DNA from: Collybia mongolica
Taxonomy: Eukaryota > Basidiomycota > Agaricomycetes > Agaricales > Clitocybaceae
DNA: 64,000 nt
NCBI GenBank assembly: GCA_013420905.1
Contig: JAAXNY010000012.1
Location: 124,001-188,000, forward strand
Direction of reading: 5' to 3'
Shown here: positions 34,107-47,021 of the stretch, one piece after another
Position numbering within the stretch: position 1 is the first letter of the stretch
Layout of the letters: each line of letters begins with the position of its first letter
The notes under the pieces: model-generated
Told to the model about the DNA's origin: nothing
Databases searched by the model: none
What the model saw: the letters and a program-made list of their open reading frames with translations, nothing else
Program-made: the position numbers and the translations under genes

Positions 34107-37100
34107 TGTGTCTGGAATAAAAGGTGGTTTCTCCTATGCTGTTCGATGTTGTATGACAGTGGTATCCTTCTTCCTTGAAGTTCAATACAGTCAAGCGCGG
34201 GGGGCATCGGACCGAAGGAGGAAAGTGGGTTGGAGCTAAAGAGCATTTGTGAGATGACGGACTTTCAAGTTTCGATGATACCCGAAAGATGGCAGGCTGT
34301 TGGCTTGTGGTCCTGTGGAGCTGATGCGGTCCACTTGAGTTCTGGTTTCGCCATTTGGTGTTCTGGGAGACTATTCGGCTTGGATCCTCCATCAACCCAT
34401 GCTGTACCCCCTGTTCGCCTACGGGTAGCAGAAAACTCCATCTGTCCAATGATGAGGGAGTTCTCTCTTCGGAAGAAAAAGAGATAGGAAAACCGGCGTA
34501 GTCCTATGTTTGAAACCACTTGTGGGTAGAAAGGAGGCGCAAGACTTGGGAGACGGGAATACAGTCATATAAAAGTCGAGCTATTGAACGACGGAAGGGT
34601 GAGATATCGATATAGGATCACATGATTCGTGGCTCTCAACTACCGATGCAACGAGGGTTTTCGATGGACCAAATGTACGTTTGCACATCGTGGTACCTCG
34701 TAATTAGCTTCGTTTCCGATAACTTTTCACGCTTTCGAGCGATCGGTGACCCTGAAAATGACAAACAATGATCACACAAGCATGATCAAAGGTCGCCATG
34801 ATCACTTTCAGGAAGATGAAGCCAAGACTCAAAAACCCGAATCGGCGGTTCAACTCCATGTGTGGAAATGGAATGACAGGGAGCAAGATACTCCATCTAT
34901 CATGGAAGTGAAAAACAATCATGTAGGTACCTATAGGATTCGTCGTTGTTCTGTTTGCGTACGGAAACCGGTCCTTGCTGGATACTCCCAACTCGAAAGT
35001 CCAGCATCAGCAGATTACTATTGAAGTCGTTGCAGCCTCAGATTACCTGCATTACTGGTGTGCACTTTCCAGTTGAGTCCTTACATTTCAGCTCACCCAA
35101 TATGCTCTGACGGGGTTGAACACTTAACGTCGGTCTTGACGTTAAATGTAAGAATTAGGCTCTCAGGTTATCCTCGGACTGATGTCTAAAGTGCCATTAA
35201 CAAAGCATCATTGATATAGATATTGGTCCTGTATACACCTATCTTTGACAGTCTATCTACGTAAGCTGTTTCCTTCCATTTCACAAGAATCTTCCTGATT
35301 GAAACTACTTTCTCTTAAAGACCAAATATATCAAGGTCAGTTTAGGAGAAACCAGGGAATGAGGAAGCTATCCTGACACTCAAAAACGGTGAGTTCCTCC
35401 GAAGGATAGATTTTTTTAGGAGGGCCGTCAGCTGTACCTGTTAGGAGACAGGTCATTTAAAGCACTGGTGTTTCCATCTCCCATCGGAATACCCTTCGAA
35501 CCACACAGAAGCCGCCAAGCAAGGCAACAAAACAATCAACACCGCCCCAATAATACCCCAAATAACGCACAGGGGGGGGTCTCAATTCACGGCACCAATC
35601 AGGTCTCTAATAATCCTTCTAGGGTTATACCTGCCGAGTGTATACATATATAAACCGACATCGAAAGTAGCATACTCGAGGGATCCTCCAACCCCCTCTG
35701 CTCACTCATGAAAACATCAACTGATTTTTCGTATGTGTCTGTCCTACCTGCGTTAACTTATCTGCGCTCATTATCTACCCAGTATCCACGTAGCTCATTT
35801 CGAAGAACAGGTTTTGTCAAATCCGAGTCTTAGCGAGCTCATCGCAAAGTGAGAGATGTCGCCTTGACTCAGGAGCACTTCAACGTGCTCACCCAGTCGC
35901 CCTGTTAGGTATGCCGACAACTTCCCTAGTGGGCCTACATCTGAAGGTCTCACCCTATCACGCGACTTCCAGTTCACCAGTACAAGACATGAGTGTGATT
36001 GGGGGGCCTGCGGAGAGGTTCCAGTCCTAAATTGACTTGCAGACTGAGACCAAGGCCATCAACAAGCATATCTTTAGCTCCAAGAGGGAGTCAGGGATCA
36101 CATCCTCTCCTACATCGTTGAAGATGTTAGACCCCCGCACCGGTGTCCTTACTCTCTCCTTACCTCCGTTTGGAACTGAAGTCTCAAAAACCTTTTCACT
36201 GTGAATAATCATTGTCAGTATGGCAGCACTGTAAATAATATACACAGTGAAGCACCTATCTAAACTAACCTGATTGAAGTCAGCATCTACTGCCTTATAA
36301 AGTTAATACCTACCCATACTACGGCGCATTATTAAAATCTTAACTTTCATCTAACGCAAGTCTATTTAAATAGAAATGGAATGCTTTATATTAAATTCTC
36401 AGGGATTCATGTTATAGTTGTCCAGACCTGTGACGACATTCTGATCATGATCAACTTATCGGCGTCGATTCGGCGAACGCCAAATTAATCAACGGGTGCC
36501 TATAGCGCCCTCCACAGAACCTCGAGATCGTGCCGAGTTCCGCAAAGTGTACAGATATTTATCCTCACGCACCCTCCTCTTTCAGTGTGGGGATCGCCGA
36601 CGACAAAAATACAGCAACCCCAATGAACATAAACACTCCCACAGAAATTTGACAGAAACAGCCTCTCTAGGTGACACACATAGTCATTCAACACTTAATC
36701 CCTTATGGGAGCCTTTCGGATGCACTGTATGTGAAGTTCCCGACGCTGCGAGCTTTTTGCCTCGCGGTGAGCCTTCCATAAAAGATAAGTCGAATCTCCG
36801 TTAAGTATATTAGAGTTGAGATCCATCAGATTTGCTGTGATACCATCCACGGATATACCTCTTCGTATGTATTTTATGCGCGACGTAAGTCAGCGCCCGC
36901 GGTGAAGCACGTTATCAGTAAAGCATCGCTATGCCGTGTAAGTATGCCAGTAGTCGTGTTTTTGAGACACTCCGAATCGAGTGGGGCTTAGATGGATGAA
37001 TGTAAGCTGACTGAGGGCCTCTTACGTATGGGTTTATAATGGCGACTGATGCATATGGGCTTGGCGCACTGGAGTTGAGTAGGGAAAGCTTGGGGTTACT

Positions 37101-38075
37101 GAGGGAAAGAACACTGTCCACATTGAAGCGGAGCCATAATTGCTTGATGGCAAGCCACGGACTTGGACCTGATGCTCTTCCTCCCCTTCAAACTGAAAAT
37201 CTAAATTCATAGCATCCAACAGCACTCTGGGCGCAAACACCACGCGTTATCCTGCAGTACTACTTTAGCTTCCAGATATGCCATGACGTCGGTGGCTGCC
37301 CAGAACTTGGGCGATTTTGCGACCGATGTTGGAAACCAAAATAAACGCATATCCAATGTGCAGCTTACTTAATGTGGTACAAGTGTACCTATTCTTCTCG
37401 AAATTATACTAACTCTGTTTACTTACGTCTCTCAGACAACACGCTTAACCTTTGGATGTACATCAACAATCTGAAGGTACTTCCCAGAGGGCCCCAGAAT
37501 AGAGTCCGAGCTTCCCGGGTCCCACCAACGGCCAATACGATGGTGTGAGCATCAGTCCGCAACCGGATGAAAGGCACATTCTGCTGTGGCAAGGCTGTGG
37601 GGAAATCGAAAGCTGTTACTTCCGATACCCCGGAGGCGCCTAGTTCTTAGACGCCAAGTACCAAATGCTCATGCTCACGGTCGGCGCAACCCAATGCCCC
37701 GATGTACCATCACGTCTCCGGTTGTTAGACAACCTAAATTACCCGCAGGTTCTTGGTAATTGTGCGGGCAGGAATTTCTTTTGGGACAGATACAAGATTC
37801 TCATACAGCGGATCTGTCAACGAACGGCCTGCAACTCGTGCATGTTCAATCCTGTGGAGAAACACGCACAGTTGGCTACTCACCACGTTTTCGATGCTGC
37901 TTGCGGGTCACGACTGCGGTGAGCGCATGGGGGCACTGGTGAGCCGCATATACCTAGTATATAATTAACGCGTCTTGCACTTACAAAACACATCGTAGAC
38001 TATTTCTTCTATAATCCGTTCCCAACTCTCAAGGTAACGACGACCCCAAATCCCAAAGGCACCACCTACCACTCT
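34107..38075. other. Gene-poor 4 kb stretch
   Basis: No frame above about 120 codons and none with motifs or a convincing exon chain. Parts are AT rich (35.2-36.5 kb). Small frames at 34746-35024, 36496-36804 and 37665-37968 are unsupported. The permease promoter lies at its left edge. Confidence 0.4.
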
Positions 38076-39350
38076 ATGCACCATGGTTGCGCTGACGGGC
38101 ATCTGGATCCTCTTCTCAACAACGATCTTCCCGCCAGGGCGCCGATGGCTTACTACAGCCAACCTAGCCAGACTCAGATTCAAGTAAACGACTTAACGAA
38201 CTGCGTCTGTGAAACCTCAAAATATGCTGTCGCATCAGGCGGTTTTTCCGATCTTTACGCAGGAGTGATCGACATGCAACCTTTTGCGAATACGACGGAA
38301 GGTAGCGATGCTCACACATGCAAGGTGAGTACTTTTCTTCTATATCATTGCGTCTCATTGCTCAGTGGGTATTTTTAAAGGTTGCTTTAAAAGTATTGCG
38401 CGCAATAACAAACGGACAGATCGACATTGTTCGAGCCAAAAAGGTATGAACCGGAAAGGTAATGATTTTATAAATACCGCTAATATTTCAGCAAAGCGGA
38501 TGAACAGGGAAGTCGGTGTACTCCAGCGCCTCGACCATCCCAACATTGCCAAGTTTTTCGGGGTGTCGTTCCATCTGGGCGGCCGCCCCTCCATCGTCAT
38601 GGAATGGTATGATTGCGGCGACGCATCCGCCTATTTTAAATGTCACTCCATCGAGGATCGGATGGCATTGGTAAGAATATTCCGACGCTTGATTGTAAAC
38701 AAGTGTCACTGATTGGTCATCTTCCAGATTCCTGGGGTCATCAAAGGCCTCCGTTACCTACACACCCAATCTCCCGCCATCGTGCATGGCGATCTTAAGG
38801 GGGTACGTAATCCTCCTTCATTATCAACCTCCGTTTGATATATGATCTGATTTCGACACCAGAGCAATGTCCTCGTAAACAGCCAGAACCAGGCCGTCCT
38901 TACTGATTTCGGAATTTCCAAAGTTCTCGAGGAGCTTTCAGAACCAACAGGAAATACCACCTTTGGGGGCGAGGCTGGATCTTTCCGCTGGCTCGCACCC
39001 GAACGGCTCGACGTCCGCTTAACCACGGACAAGGACCCCACTCCTGCTTCCGATATTTGGGCATTAGGGTGTACTATTTATGAAGTAAGTAGGCTCTAAT
39101 GACATATCCAGTTCGTACATTCACACTCTATACATAGATTTTGACGGGCCGAGTCCCATACCAGAGTGAGGTGCACATTTGGCCCATCATGAGCCAAATA
39201 TTGGGAGGGGTGCATCCTTTCTCTGAGCGCGATAAGATCGACCATCGATTGGAACAGATTTATACGGACTTACAGCCGTGTTGGGCGTTCCGCGCTGAAG
39301 ACCGTCCTGATATTGTTGAACTTGAACGTACCTTGACCGTTCGCTTCTGA
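38076..39350 (+). CDS. Small TKL-like protein kinase, copy 1
   Basis: Six exons (38076-38324, 38381-38443, 38497-38670, 38728-38802, 38863-39084, 39138-39350) give 331 residues, almost entirely kinase domain. The Gly loop is VASGGFSDLYAG, the ATP lysine VALKVLRA (Lys87), the catalytic loop VHGDLKGSN (Asp184), then LTDFGISK (Asp202), LAPERL and SDIWALGCTIYE. All key residues are present, so it should be active. The HRD histidine-arginine pair is replaced by HG, typical of the expanded agaricomycete TKL-like kinases. Two paralogues at 55131-56264 and 63091 onwards share five intron positions. The start could be ATG 38076 or 38145. Substrate and pathway are unknown. Confidence 0.88.
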
Positions 39351-39695
39351 TAGCTACTTGATTGCTGCTAGCCATCACCTATTTTTTTTACAGTCTTAGC
39401 TTGCGTTTTACTAGATTTTGTGTCTCCTCTAGACCATTGGGACTTTCTTGACAGAGTTCAATAATTATGCGTTTGTACGACGTCTCACGTTGTGCTTGGA
39501 CTAGTATGGGCCCTAGGATATTTTGTTACGTAGTAGAAATGTTGCATCCGTTATATACTAATACTATACAATTGACTAACCCTCCGAGATGCTATTATTC
39601 ACACTAAAGCGGGAGCGGATAGTTCCTTCGTTTACCTGGATCTCATAGCTCAAAACGAAGAAGGGTCTCTACTCGTCTCTACTCACGTGGGAGGC
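39351..39695. other. Convergent spacer, no gene
   Basis: Between the stops of the kinase (+) and the esterase (-). Nothing seen. Confidence 0.4.
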
Positions 39696-41492
39696 TCATG
39701 TGCAAATCCACGAGCTCTCATTCGTCGGAGCACCCGGCCCAATGTATCTGTTCATCTGTGGCCACTTACAATGGGCTCTCCAATATTCAGACGTAACGCC
39801 ATCCTTGCCAAGCTTTGCCCCTCTAAGAACTTCCGGCGCCACTCCTTCCTCAACCCATCGAACTAGTGCCATCAACGCGTTTTGGTTGGGTTTCGTCCTC
39901 CCCTTCGAGGTTTGGTCCTGCCCAATAACCCAGGCACCGTCACCCTCGCGGCAGTGGTCCAACCCACTAACCATGAAGAGGCGGTAGAATTTGTCGAGAT
40001 CAGTGGGGGTGAGGCTCATCGTGCGTGCGACGTGGGTATAGTACATCTGTGAAATCTCGGCGGGGACGACGAAGTCTTGTAGTCCGTGATAGGATAAGAG
40101 TTTGCCGTTGCGCGCCGCGAACGCGCTCAGGTCGCCATTCCATGTCTCGACGTTGAAAGGGTTTTGTGCGAGAGTAACGGCGGCGTCTTTGCGTGAGAAG
40201 GTGCGGCCGTCCCAGGTTGTGTCATTGTAGATGGCATGCCGGAACCAATCCTGAGGTTCTATTTTAGGACGACAGGTCGTACTTACATTGGGGAGGGGGG
40301 GACTTACCTCGGCAAGGAAGCAGGGCTGTCCATTAAAGTAAAAAGGTACCTCCTTTTTTGTGTTGATCCCTGGTGGCATGCGCGGGTAGAGTAATTGACC
40401 ATCTAGGCTATACAACGGGCTGAAGATAGTCCTGACCGTCTCGACTTGCTTGGGGGTCAGGCATCCCTTTTTCCGGCCATGTGTGCACAAGAGGACCTCG
40501 GGCACAAAATGGCACAGATCCGGACTCTCTAAGAGGCCATCCACAGCACCGTCAAGTTTGTCACACTGCCTGAGGACTGCATCATTTACGAGCGCCCAGT
40601 TCTCGGGAGTTATAAAAGTGTCCGAATCAGGTGACCCGACCGTTTGCGACAGATGTCCACACCAAGACACGACACGGTTCAACCCAATCGCAGGGGCCCC
40701 TGCGAGGATTCCATCGAAATCCCCTGGGAAGTCCTGGGCCTCTTTGAAACCCTGTCGACCACCACTCGAGCAGCCGAGATAATACGACTTGCGTAATGGA
40801 GCGCCGTAGAAGAGTTTAGTCAGCTCCTTGCCGGCGACTGTGCCCGTATGCGCCGAGCGGTACGCGTAGTCTTCTATAGCGTTTGGGTTATGGAGCATTG
40901 GGGCAGCGCTAGAGCCGTTGTAACCGGTGTTCATGCCTACAGATGCAAACCCAAGAGAGCTAGAATAGTCGAGTTCATTGTAAAGGATACCTTGAGGTTC
41001 GGATGTCGAGCGTTAGTGACCTTGAGGTCGAAATTAAGCCAAAACTCACATCCTCCCAGTCCTTAATTTGCACGGTCAATACTGGCTGAGAAAAATCGTT
41101 GGTTCGAACGTACCTCGGTTCGTAGTGGTTAAGTAGCGCCCAGCATAGTTGTATGGGAACCAGGCTTCAACAGACATCTCGCTCGTATCGGAGGTTGGCA
41201 CTGACAATGCGACACGACATATGTCCGTTGGGACTATCCAATGGGATATGCCACATGACGGATGGTTTTCTGGCAGAGAGAGGTTCGTCCCAGCAGTGAG
41301 GTATTGTGAAAAATGGACGGTCGCCCCAGGTATGGATGCCTCATGGATAAACGAACCGCAGCGAGCTATGAACTCGTCTTGGGTTGAGTAGCTGAGCGAA
41401 TGAGACCCTCTGAAGGCAAAGAATGGCAGCGTCACGTTCAGTAGTTGACCCGTCCATAGCAAGGCCGTCTTCACAGGCTGGAGAAAATCCAT
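39696..41492 (-). CDS. Tannase / feruloyl esterase family hydrolase
   Basis: Three exons (41492-41114, 40990-40308, 40250-39696) give 538 residues of the fungal tannase/feruloyl esterase family. The catalytic triad follows the CS-D-HC pattern with its linking disulfide: YLGCSSGGRQGF (Cys200-Ser201), HGLQDFVVP (Asp413) and VSGLDHCREG (His453-Cys454). Other family marks are VEAWFPYNYAGRYLTT, SSLGFASVGMNTGYNG and GDFDGILAGAPAIGLNR. The N-terminus has a hydrophobic stretch (TALLWTGQLLNVTLPFFAF) that may be a signal peptide or anchor. It likely releases ferulate or gallate from plant wall esters. The second intron is 57 nt, a multiple of three without stop, so retention would insert 19 residues; the splice signals and family alignment favour removal. 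Confidence 0.92.
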
Positions 41493-42065
41493 GGGGGAGG
41501 AAGCAGGGCTTCGTTGGCGACTGATACGAGTTCTGTGTGATCATGATTTGATGAACCTCAACCATGCATCAACAACGCCAACGACATAAACACCTAAATG
41601 TGGCTTGGCTTCTTTCTCGGGATTAACCGAACTTACACCCCTAAACTCGAACTTTGTTTGACTCCACTGTCATATGTACACTTCCCAGTTCCATCATTCC
41701 TCTGTCCAACGCCCATCTATCCAACTTCAAGCACAAATATCACCCATCTTACCTCGTGGATCGGCGCTGGTCTGCTGAAACGGCAGGTAGAACAGCGATT
41801 TGACGACCCGTGGAATTCAATCGGGAATGGCCGTATTGTTTTCATATGGACTTGGAATCCGAATTTGGCTCTCATCACGACCCCGTCTTGCCTTCCAGCC
41901 TTATTTCCTTTGCGCCTGTCAGACATCTGTGGGTAATACCTTGCCATATTCATGTTAGCGCCCATAATCAAGATGTGGGGTCCAGCTTCTGTCTGAAAGC
42001 AGAAAATTTTGCTGATCATCACAAAGCATGATGTAGCTATATTTACCAGGGTTGCTGGGGGACAA
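41493..42065. other. Divergent promoter region, no gene
   Basis: Shared upstream region of the esterase (-) and the seven-helix protein (+). Overlapping frames on both strands have no motifs. Confidence 0.4.
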
Positions 42066-42071
42066 TATAAA
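42066..42071 (+). promoter_or_regulatory. TATA box of the seven-helix protein gene
   Basis: TATAAA lies 59 nt upstream of the ATG at 42125 in sense orientation. Confidence 0.45.
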
Positions 42072-42124
42072 CCGGGTATGGATTTTGCAAAAAGAAGGCC
42101 GTCCCCCATTCTATTGCCTCCACC

Positions 42125-43711
42125 ATGGCCCTCGGTTACGCGAAATCCTGTCTCATAGGCGCTCTATTAGAATGTGTAGTCTACGGTCAGTCCACAAGGC
42201 TGTGTCAAAACGAGTGTCCGCAATCCTGATTCTCAATCTCCCAGGGTTGTACTTTACAGTCTTTTCGCAAACTCTGTTGATCTTGCGGAGGAAGCTCATC
42301 CCCGGAGTCGTGTCTGTATATCTAACGGCTACGACGTTCATCCTCTTTTTCCTGATTACTCTGGTATGTAATCAATGGCATCGTGTCCTGCCGACGCTGA
42401 CCCCGTTTACTCATGCAGAGATTGGTACTGGACAACAAGGCCGTGGTCGAGGCATTTGCCGATGATCCTCTGACACCCAATGCCGCCGAAAAATACTTCA
42501 CTAACTTTGGGAATGGGGCCATGTTTCGGACGGGGACCTACATCGCCCTTACAATCATTGCAGACCTGTTCATTGTGAGCTCCCCAATCGCCCTCTGGCA
42601 TGCTTCAGCCCCAAACGTATCTCCGTTTAGGTATACCGAGTATTTGCGATTTGGTCTAGAAGCATCCTTGCTACCCTGGGCCCCTTCCTATTAGCCGTCG
42701 CTGACATCAGTATGCAATTCATATCTATTTTATCGTTGAGACCGTCGCTCATAGGACACTGCCTGACTACTAGTCACTGGCGCTCTCTTCATACAAGAGA
42801 TCCGCCAATTGGAGGTAGGAGCAAGTCCAGATGGAAACTCCATCGCCATGCACGCTCTGCTCTTCTATGGATTCACTCTCGGCCTCAACGTCGTGTGCAC
42901 GAGTAAGCATCTTCTTCCATTTACCTCACCCAAACTACGAAATTAACCTTCCGCCCTCAGTCCTCATCTCTCTCCGTCTCTTTATACAACAGAGGCAGAC
43001 AGCCGATGCTAAAATATCCTCAGTGAATCTGAAAAATACAATGATAATTGTCGTTGAATCAGGTATCCCTTCCCCGAACCGACGATTTCCATGACTCTGG
43101 TCTCACGATATGCACTCCCAGCTTCTCTATACTCAGCATTCCTAATCATAATGCTCGCCACTACAGCCGTCGCCTCCAACGTCCAGTATTGTATCTTGAG
43201 TATGGTAAGCACGAAATGCAATGGCAACATCAACCATCACTGATCAATGCCATTCTTGCGCAGATGCCTGGCATCGTGGTACGTTTCTCCACTACGTCCG
43301 AAGATCTGGCGTTTCTAAGTGTGATCTCCATCGTCCCATCATGATCAGGGATTAGCAGTACGTGTTTCGTTTGCATTCTAACTATATGTCACTGATCGTA
43401 GTTAAATTTAACAGTTCTCTCTCATCATAGTACGCGTCGGATCCGGAATAAGTCCTGATTCAACGGCCTCTGGGCCTAGTAGCCACCTGCGGTTCGGAGG
43501 CCATACACGAAGCCACTTTACGACGACCGACCATTCGCATATCGAGGCCGTCGGTGCTGGCGACCGTGCACGTGGAGAGAAACTCAGCACCTCCGTACAG
43601 CTCAAATCCGGAGTTCATAGCATGGCCAGCTCCAACACCAAGGCACAATCCTCGGTGAACGATAACACAAGCCATAAATCAGCAGAGAAAGAGGAGAAAT
43701 CTGAAGTCTGA
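42125..43711 (+). CDS. Basidiomycete seven-helix integral membrane protein
   Basis: Ten exons (42125-42185, 42245-42363, 42419-42574, 42631-42709, 42774-42902, 42961-43062, 43137-43204, 43264-43278, 43349-43357, 43415-43711) give 344 residues. The start MALGYAKSCLIGALLECVVYG and the following helices (VVSVYLTATTFILFFLITL, TGTYIALTIIADLFIVYRVF, IWSRSILATLGPFLLAVADI, HALLFYGFTLGLNVVCT, FLIIMLATTAVASNVQY) match the large agaricomycete family of orphan seven-helix proteins with a conserved IADxFI-x-YR segment. After the last helix comes a Ser/Thr/Lys-rich cytoplasmic tail. Two micro-exons of 15 nt (MPGIV) and 9 nt (GLA) are needed inside the last helix. The acceptor at 42773 rather than 42755 avoids a stop. 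A receptor role is possible but unproven. Confidence 0.82.
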
Positions 43712-44297
43712 TGACCAAAAGATGGTTTCGACACTCCCATTCTTTGAGTGATGCGCGCCGTGCTTCATTGGTTGCCTTGGAGTCTTCTCTCGACCTAATC
43801 GTGGGTTTAATGTTTTAGTTATAGTAATTTTTTGATGTCCGTTCTTCTCGTGCCATCTCCTGTCAAAATGTACTTCTATGTGACGCCATATCGTGCGGAG
43901 AATACAGCAACCGGACTCGGAAGCATTCGCACGCGGTCGATGAGACCCAGGAGGCCTGTGGGTGTACCTTTATAACCTCATACCCCGCGTGAACCAAATG
44001 AATTGATTAGAAGCGATAGCAGATTAGCTGGTATTCAATGAACTCAAGCTGATAACATATAAATTTAACATTACACGTATACACATGATCTTCTTCTGCT
44101 GATCCCTCAATACTCCGCCAATGGGATGACTTTGCCTGAAACAGGGCACTCAATCAAAATGCCATCATATATCTCTGAAACACAAACGCACCAATATCAG
44201 AATGCGGGGTTTTCCTGCGCCGACCCAGGAGTTCCACATCACCACTGTCGAAGAACGAATAACCCGCTGAGATAACGAAAAAAAAAATTCAGACTTG
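43712..44297. other. Convergent spacer, no gene
   Basis: Between the seven-helix gene (+) and carnitine acetyltransferase (-). AT rich, no supported frame. Confidence 0.4.
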
Positions 44298-47021
44298 TCA
44301 GTTGTCTAGTCGCCTCTTGGAGAGGCGGAACGCACGCATCGCAATTCCTTCTTCTTCCGATCCCTCCTCTGACGAATACCCATTGATGGGTCTTCCGGTC
44401 TTTGAATCTCTTAGGACACCAAGATGGTCGACGAACGGAGCCGGCCGTTCGTTGGCGGAACGATGAAGTTGAATGAGGATCCGTTGGATGTCGAACAGGT
44501 AGCTCTGTAGGGTGTCCAAAAACCTCCGCGTCTGCAAGTGCTTTGAGGACGCGCATCTAAGAAAGAAAAAAGAAAAAAAAAATCAGACGGATGGAGTAAG
44601 ACGGTACAAAGGCGACGCACATCGAGAGTCTATCCTCTTTGATGATATACCCAATCCCATAGCCATCAGCCGCGACGGGGCCAAATCCGAAGAGCCTCAA
44701 AGCAGGATTCCCGCAGTTGGACGTGGACAAGATGGATGTTCCCAGCGTTTCCCAGCCATGATCGGTAAAGATCTTCGGCATTTTGTCAGGCGGGTGTGAT
44801 GATGTGGGTTCGTCGGGAGTAGGGTCCATGTTTCCAGATAACTGGCGCTGGAGAAGGCAGTATAGTGCATATAAATGCCTGGTGTGGGTATGATCACGTT
44901 AGAAGCGAGAACGAAAAAGGTGTGAAGCGATCGCGAACCTATCCTGTCCCATTCCTTGACTACATTCTTTCGTTAATTGAACGTGTCTCTCGCATGCTTT
45001 CCGAAGCGCAGCCACCTTCTGGTTGGGCGGTGCGTCTGAAAAGAATGTCTATCACGTCTGTCAACGGACATCCCCCCCTAGAGTTAATTGATAAAGTACT
45101 TTGGTAAAGTTCACACTCTCCGGCTGGACCGATCTGATCGCCTCTGTCCTGCCATGCAAGAACGCTTTCGTCATTGCCGGCTCGTATACGCACTCAATTC
45201 TCCCTATACACGATCAATACCGAGGGCCCACAAGCATCACAGACCGAAAAACGCACCATACAGCCCAAAATACGCCGCTTGGAACGCCATCTGTACAAAC
45301 GCATCGGGGCTGAACCCGTGGCTAGTAATAAAGTTTTTCCCATACCCTCCAAACTCGAGGGCCTGACACTCGTTCTGACAGATCAGTGCACTCAGCCGTG
45401 TCTCTGCGAACCTGACGCCGACGCGCAGCTCCGGCGTCATCTTCCATTCGAGCTTCTTGGGAGTTGTGTCGATGGTGTCATTTGTGGGCGATGGGGATTG
45501 GTTCTTCCCCTTGGGCGGCTTGTATGCCTTGGCATGTGGGGATAGAGTGGCGTTAAAGAGGGTGGGTGCAGAGGGGTTGATGGAGCGAGCGAGAAGCATA
45601 AGGCCCTCAGTGAAGATGTCTGCCGCGAACCTTGGTTTTTGGTTAGCGCGATAGGCGGGGTGAATGTCGAAATAGCATACCTGAGAACAGTGTGTCCGTC
45701 TACGCCTGTATGCTCGAAATTGATTCCGGCGGCTCCATCGGCACACACAATGATTTGAAGCTGTTATCAGACATCAGATGTGTTTTCAGGAAGAATATTA
45801 AGGATTTGACCTTATCGTACCACCTGTTGGTACACGTCCCTACTTGTTCTCCACCTTGCAGATTATACGTCCCACATAAGAAGTTGCTACAAAGGTCACC
45901 AACATTCTCGGGAGTCGCATCATCAAGACAAATGATGAATAAAGCATCGTCGACGATCTCAAGGCATGATGCGTTGTGGCGGTCACTGGAGAGACTTGTT
46001 CGTAGTTGTGACCAGACTTTGCGATTTTCAGTAGAGAGGACGCCGATCGCCCCACGCGCAACTTGAGATCGATCCGTCTTGTCGGCATCGCTGACGATAG
46101 CCTGCAAGTTCCTCAACACCTCCCGCTCGGTTAGTACAGGTAAATTATCTTCGTCGAGTACATCAAACCAGTCTATCCACATTGATCAGTGTGACATTCT
46201 CCGCGAGGGAATGAGTTGCACGCACAGAACTGGCCACGCCTTAATACCACAATATGGCTGGCATCCGCTTTGACGTCCATCCTGCAACCTCTCTGCGATG
46301 AAAGCCACGAGGTGTGAGACGACGAGGTTCAGTGATTCACTGAAACGAACCTCAGTGGGTATCCTAGAAGTCCCGAATAACCGAGAGTATTGGTCCATGT
46401 CGAGAGGGGTTCCTCGGACCTTATCAGGCTGGAGTTGCCCCGCCCGTAAGTCATGTATGAATCCCAATGACGAGATGATCAACGAAGCTGCACGAGGCAA
46501 CTGCGCGCCTCGGTCTGGTGTCGGGTCATTCCTACGATCGTCTGTGTCAGACGTCTGATAGGATGGTGGATGCCCGGCTTACTCGAGCACAAAGAAGGGA
46601 TTAAGGGCCAGGACCACCGGGTCAGAGTGCGATAGATACGATTCGTACCTAGAGGTCGAGTATCAGCAAATCGATCCATCGATCGGTAATACCGATAAGT
46701 ACCAGAACTCCTCGATGTAGCTATCGTACAGCAGGCGTGGATTAGACCAATAAGGACATAAATTCACACCAGATCGCACCTGTCCTTCGTTTTCGCCCAT
46801 TCCTTCAGCTTCTCTTGTATTTTCGGACCGTCATTCTCAAGGAAGTCCTTCACAGCCTCCTTCGTTGCTGCATGCTCCTTTTCATCCTGCAGCGCCTCCA
46901 GCGCCCTAAGATACCGCCGACATGTGTCCTCAAGTAGTGGGATCGGAAGCTTGGGTAACTTGTCCTGGTATGCGAGTGTATGACCTGTCGGGGGACTGTG
47001 GGCGAAGTTCGTGATAGTCAT
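44298..47021 (-). CDS. Carnitine O-acetyltransferase
   Basis: Twelve exons (47021-46780, 46720-46703, 46648-46583, 46531-46351, 46292-46226, 46172-45811, 45760-45681, 45630-45257, 45203-45100, 45048-44939, 44878-44621, 44556-44298) give 706 residues of the carnitine/choline acyltransferase family. Marks in order: LAYQDKLPKLPIPLLEDTC, SYIEEFWYESYL, LALNPFFVLE, DQYSRLFGTSRIPTE, FYWFDVLDEDNLP, the catalytic His329 in GINFEHTGVDGHT, RTEAIRSVQPESV, the carnitine-site region CGNPALRLFGFGPVAADGYG and FVDHLGVLRDSKTGRPINGY. It interconverts acetyl-CoA and acetylcarnitine, moving acetyl units between compartments. There is no peroxisomal SKL-type C-terminus (it ends KRRLDN) and no clear mitochondrial presequence, so a cytosolic or outer-membrane Yat-like form is likely. 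The start is the first ATG before the conserved region; a GTG-opened extension upstream was rejected. Confidence 0.94.
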
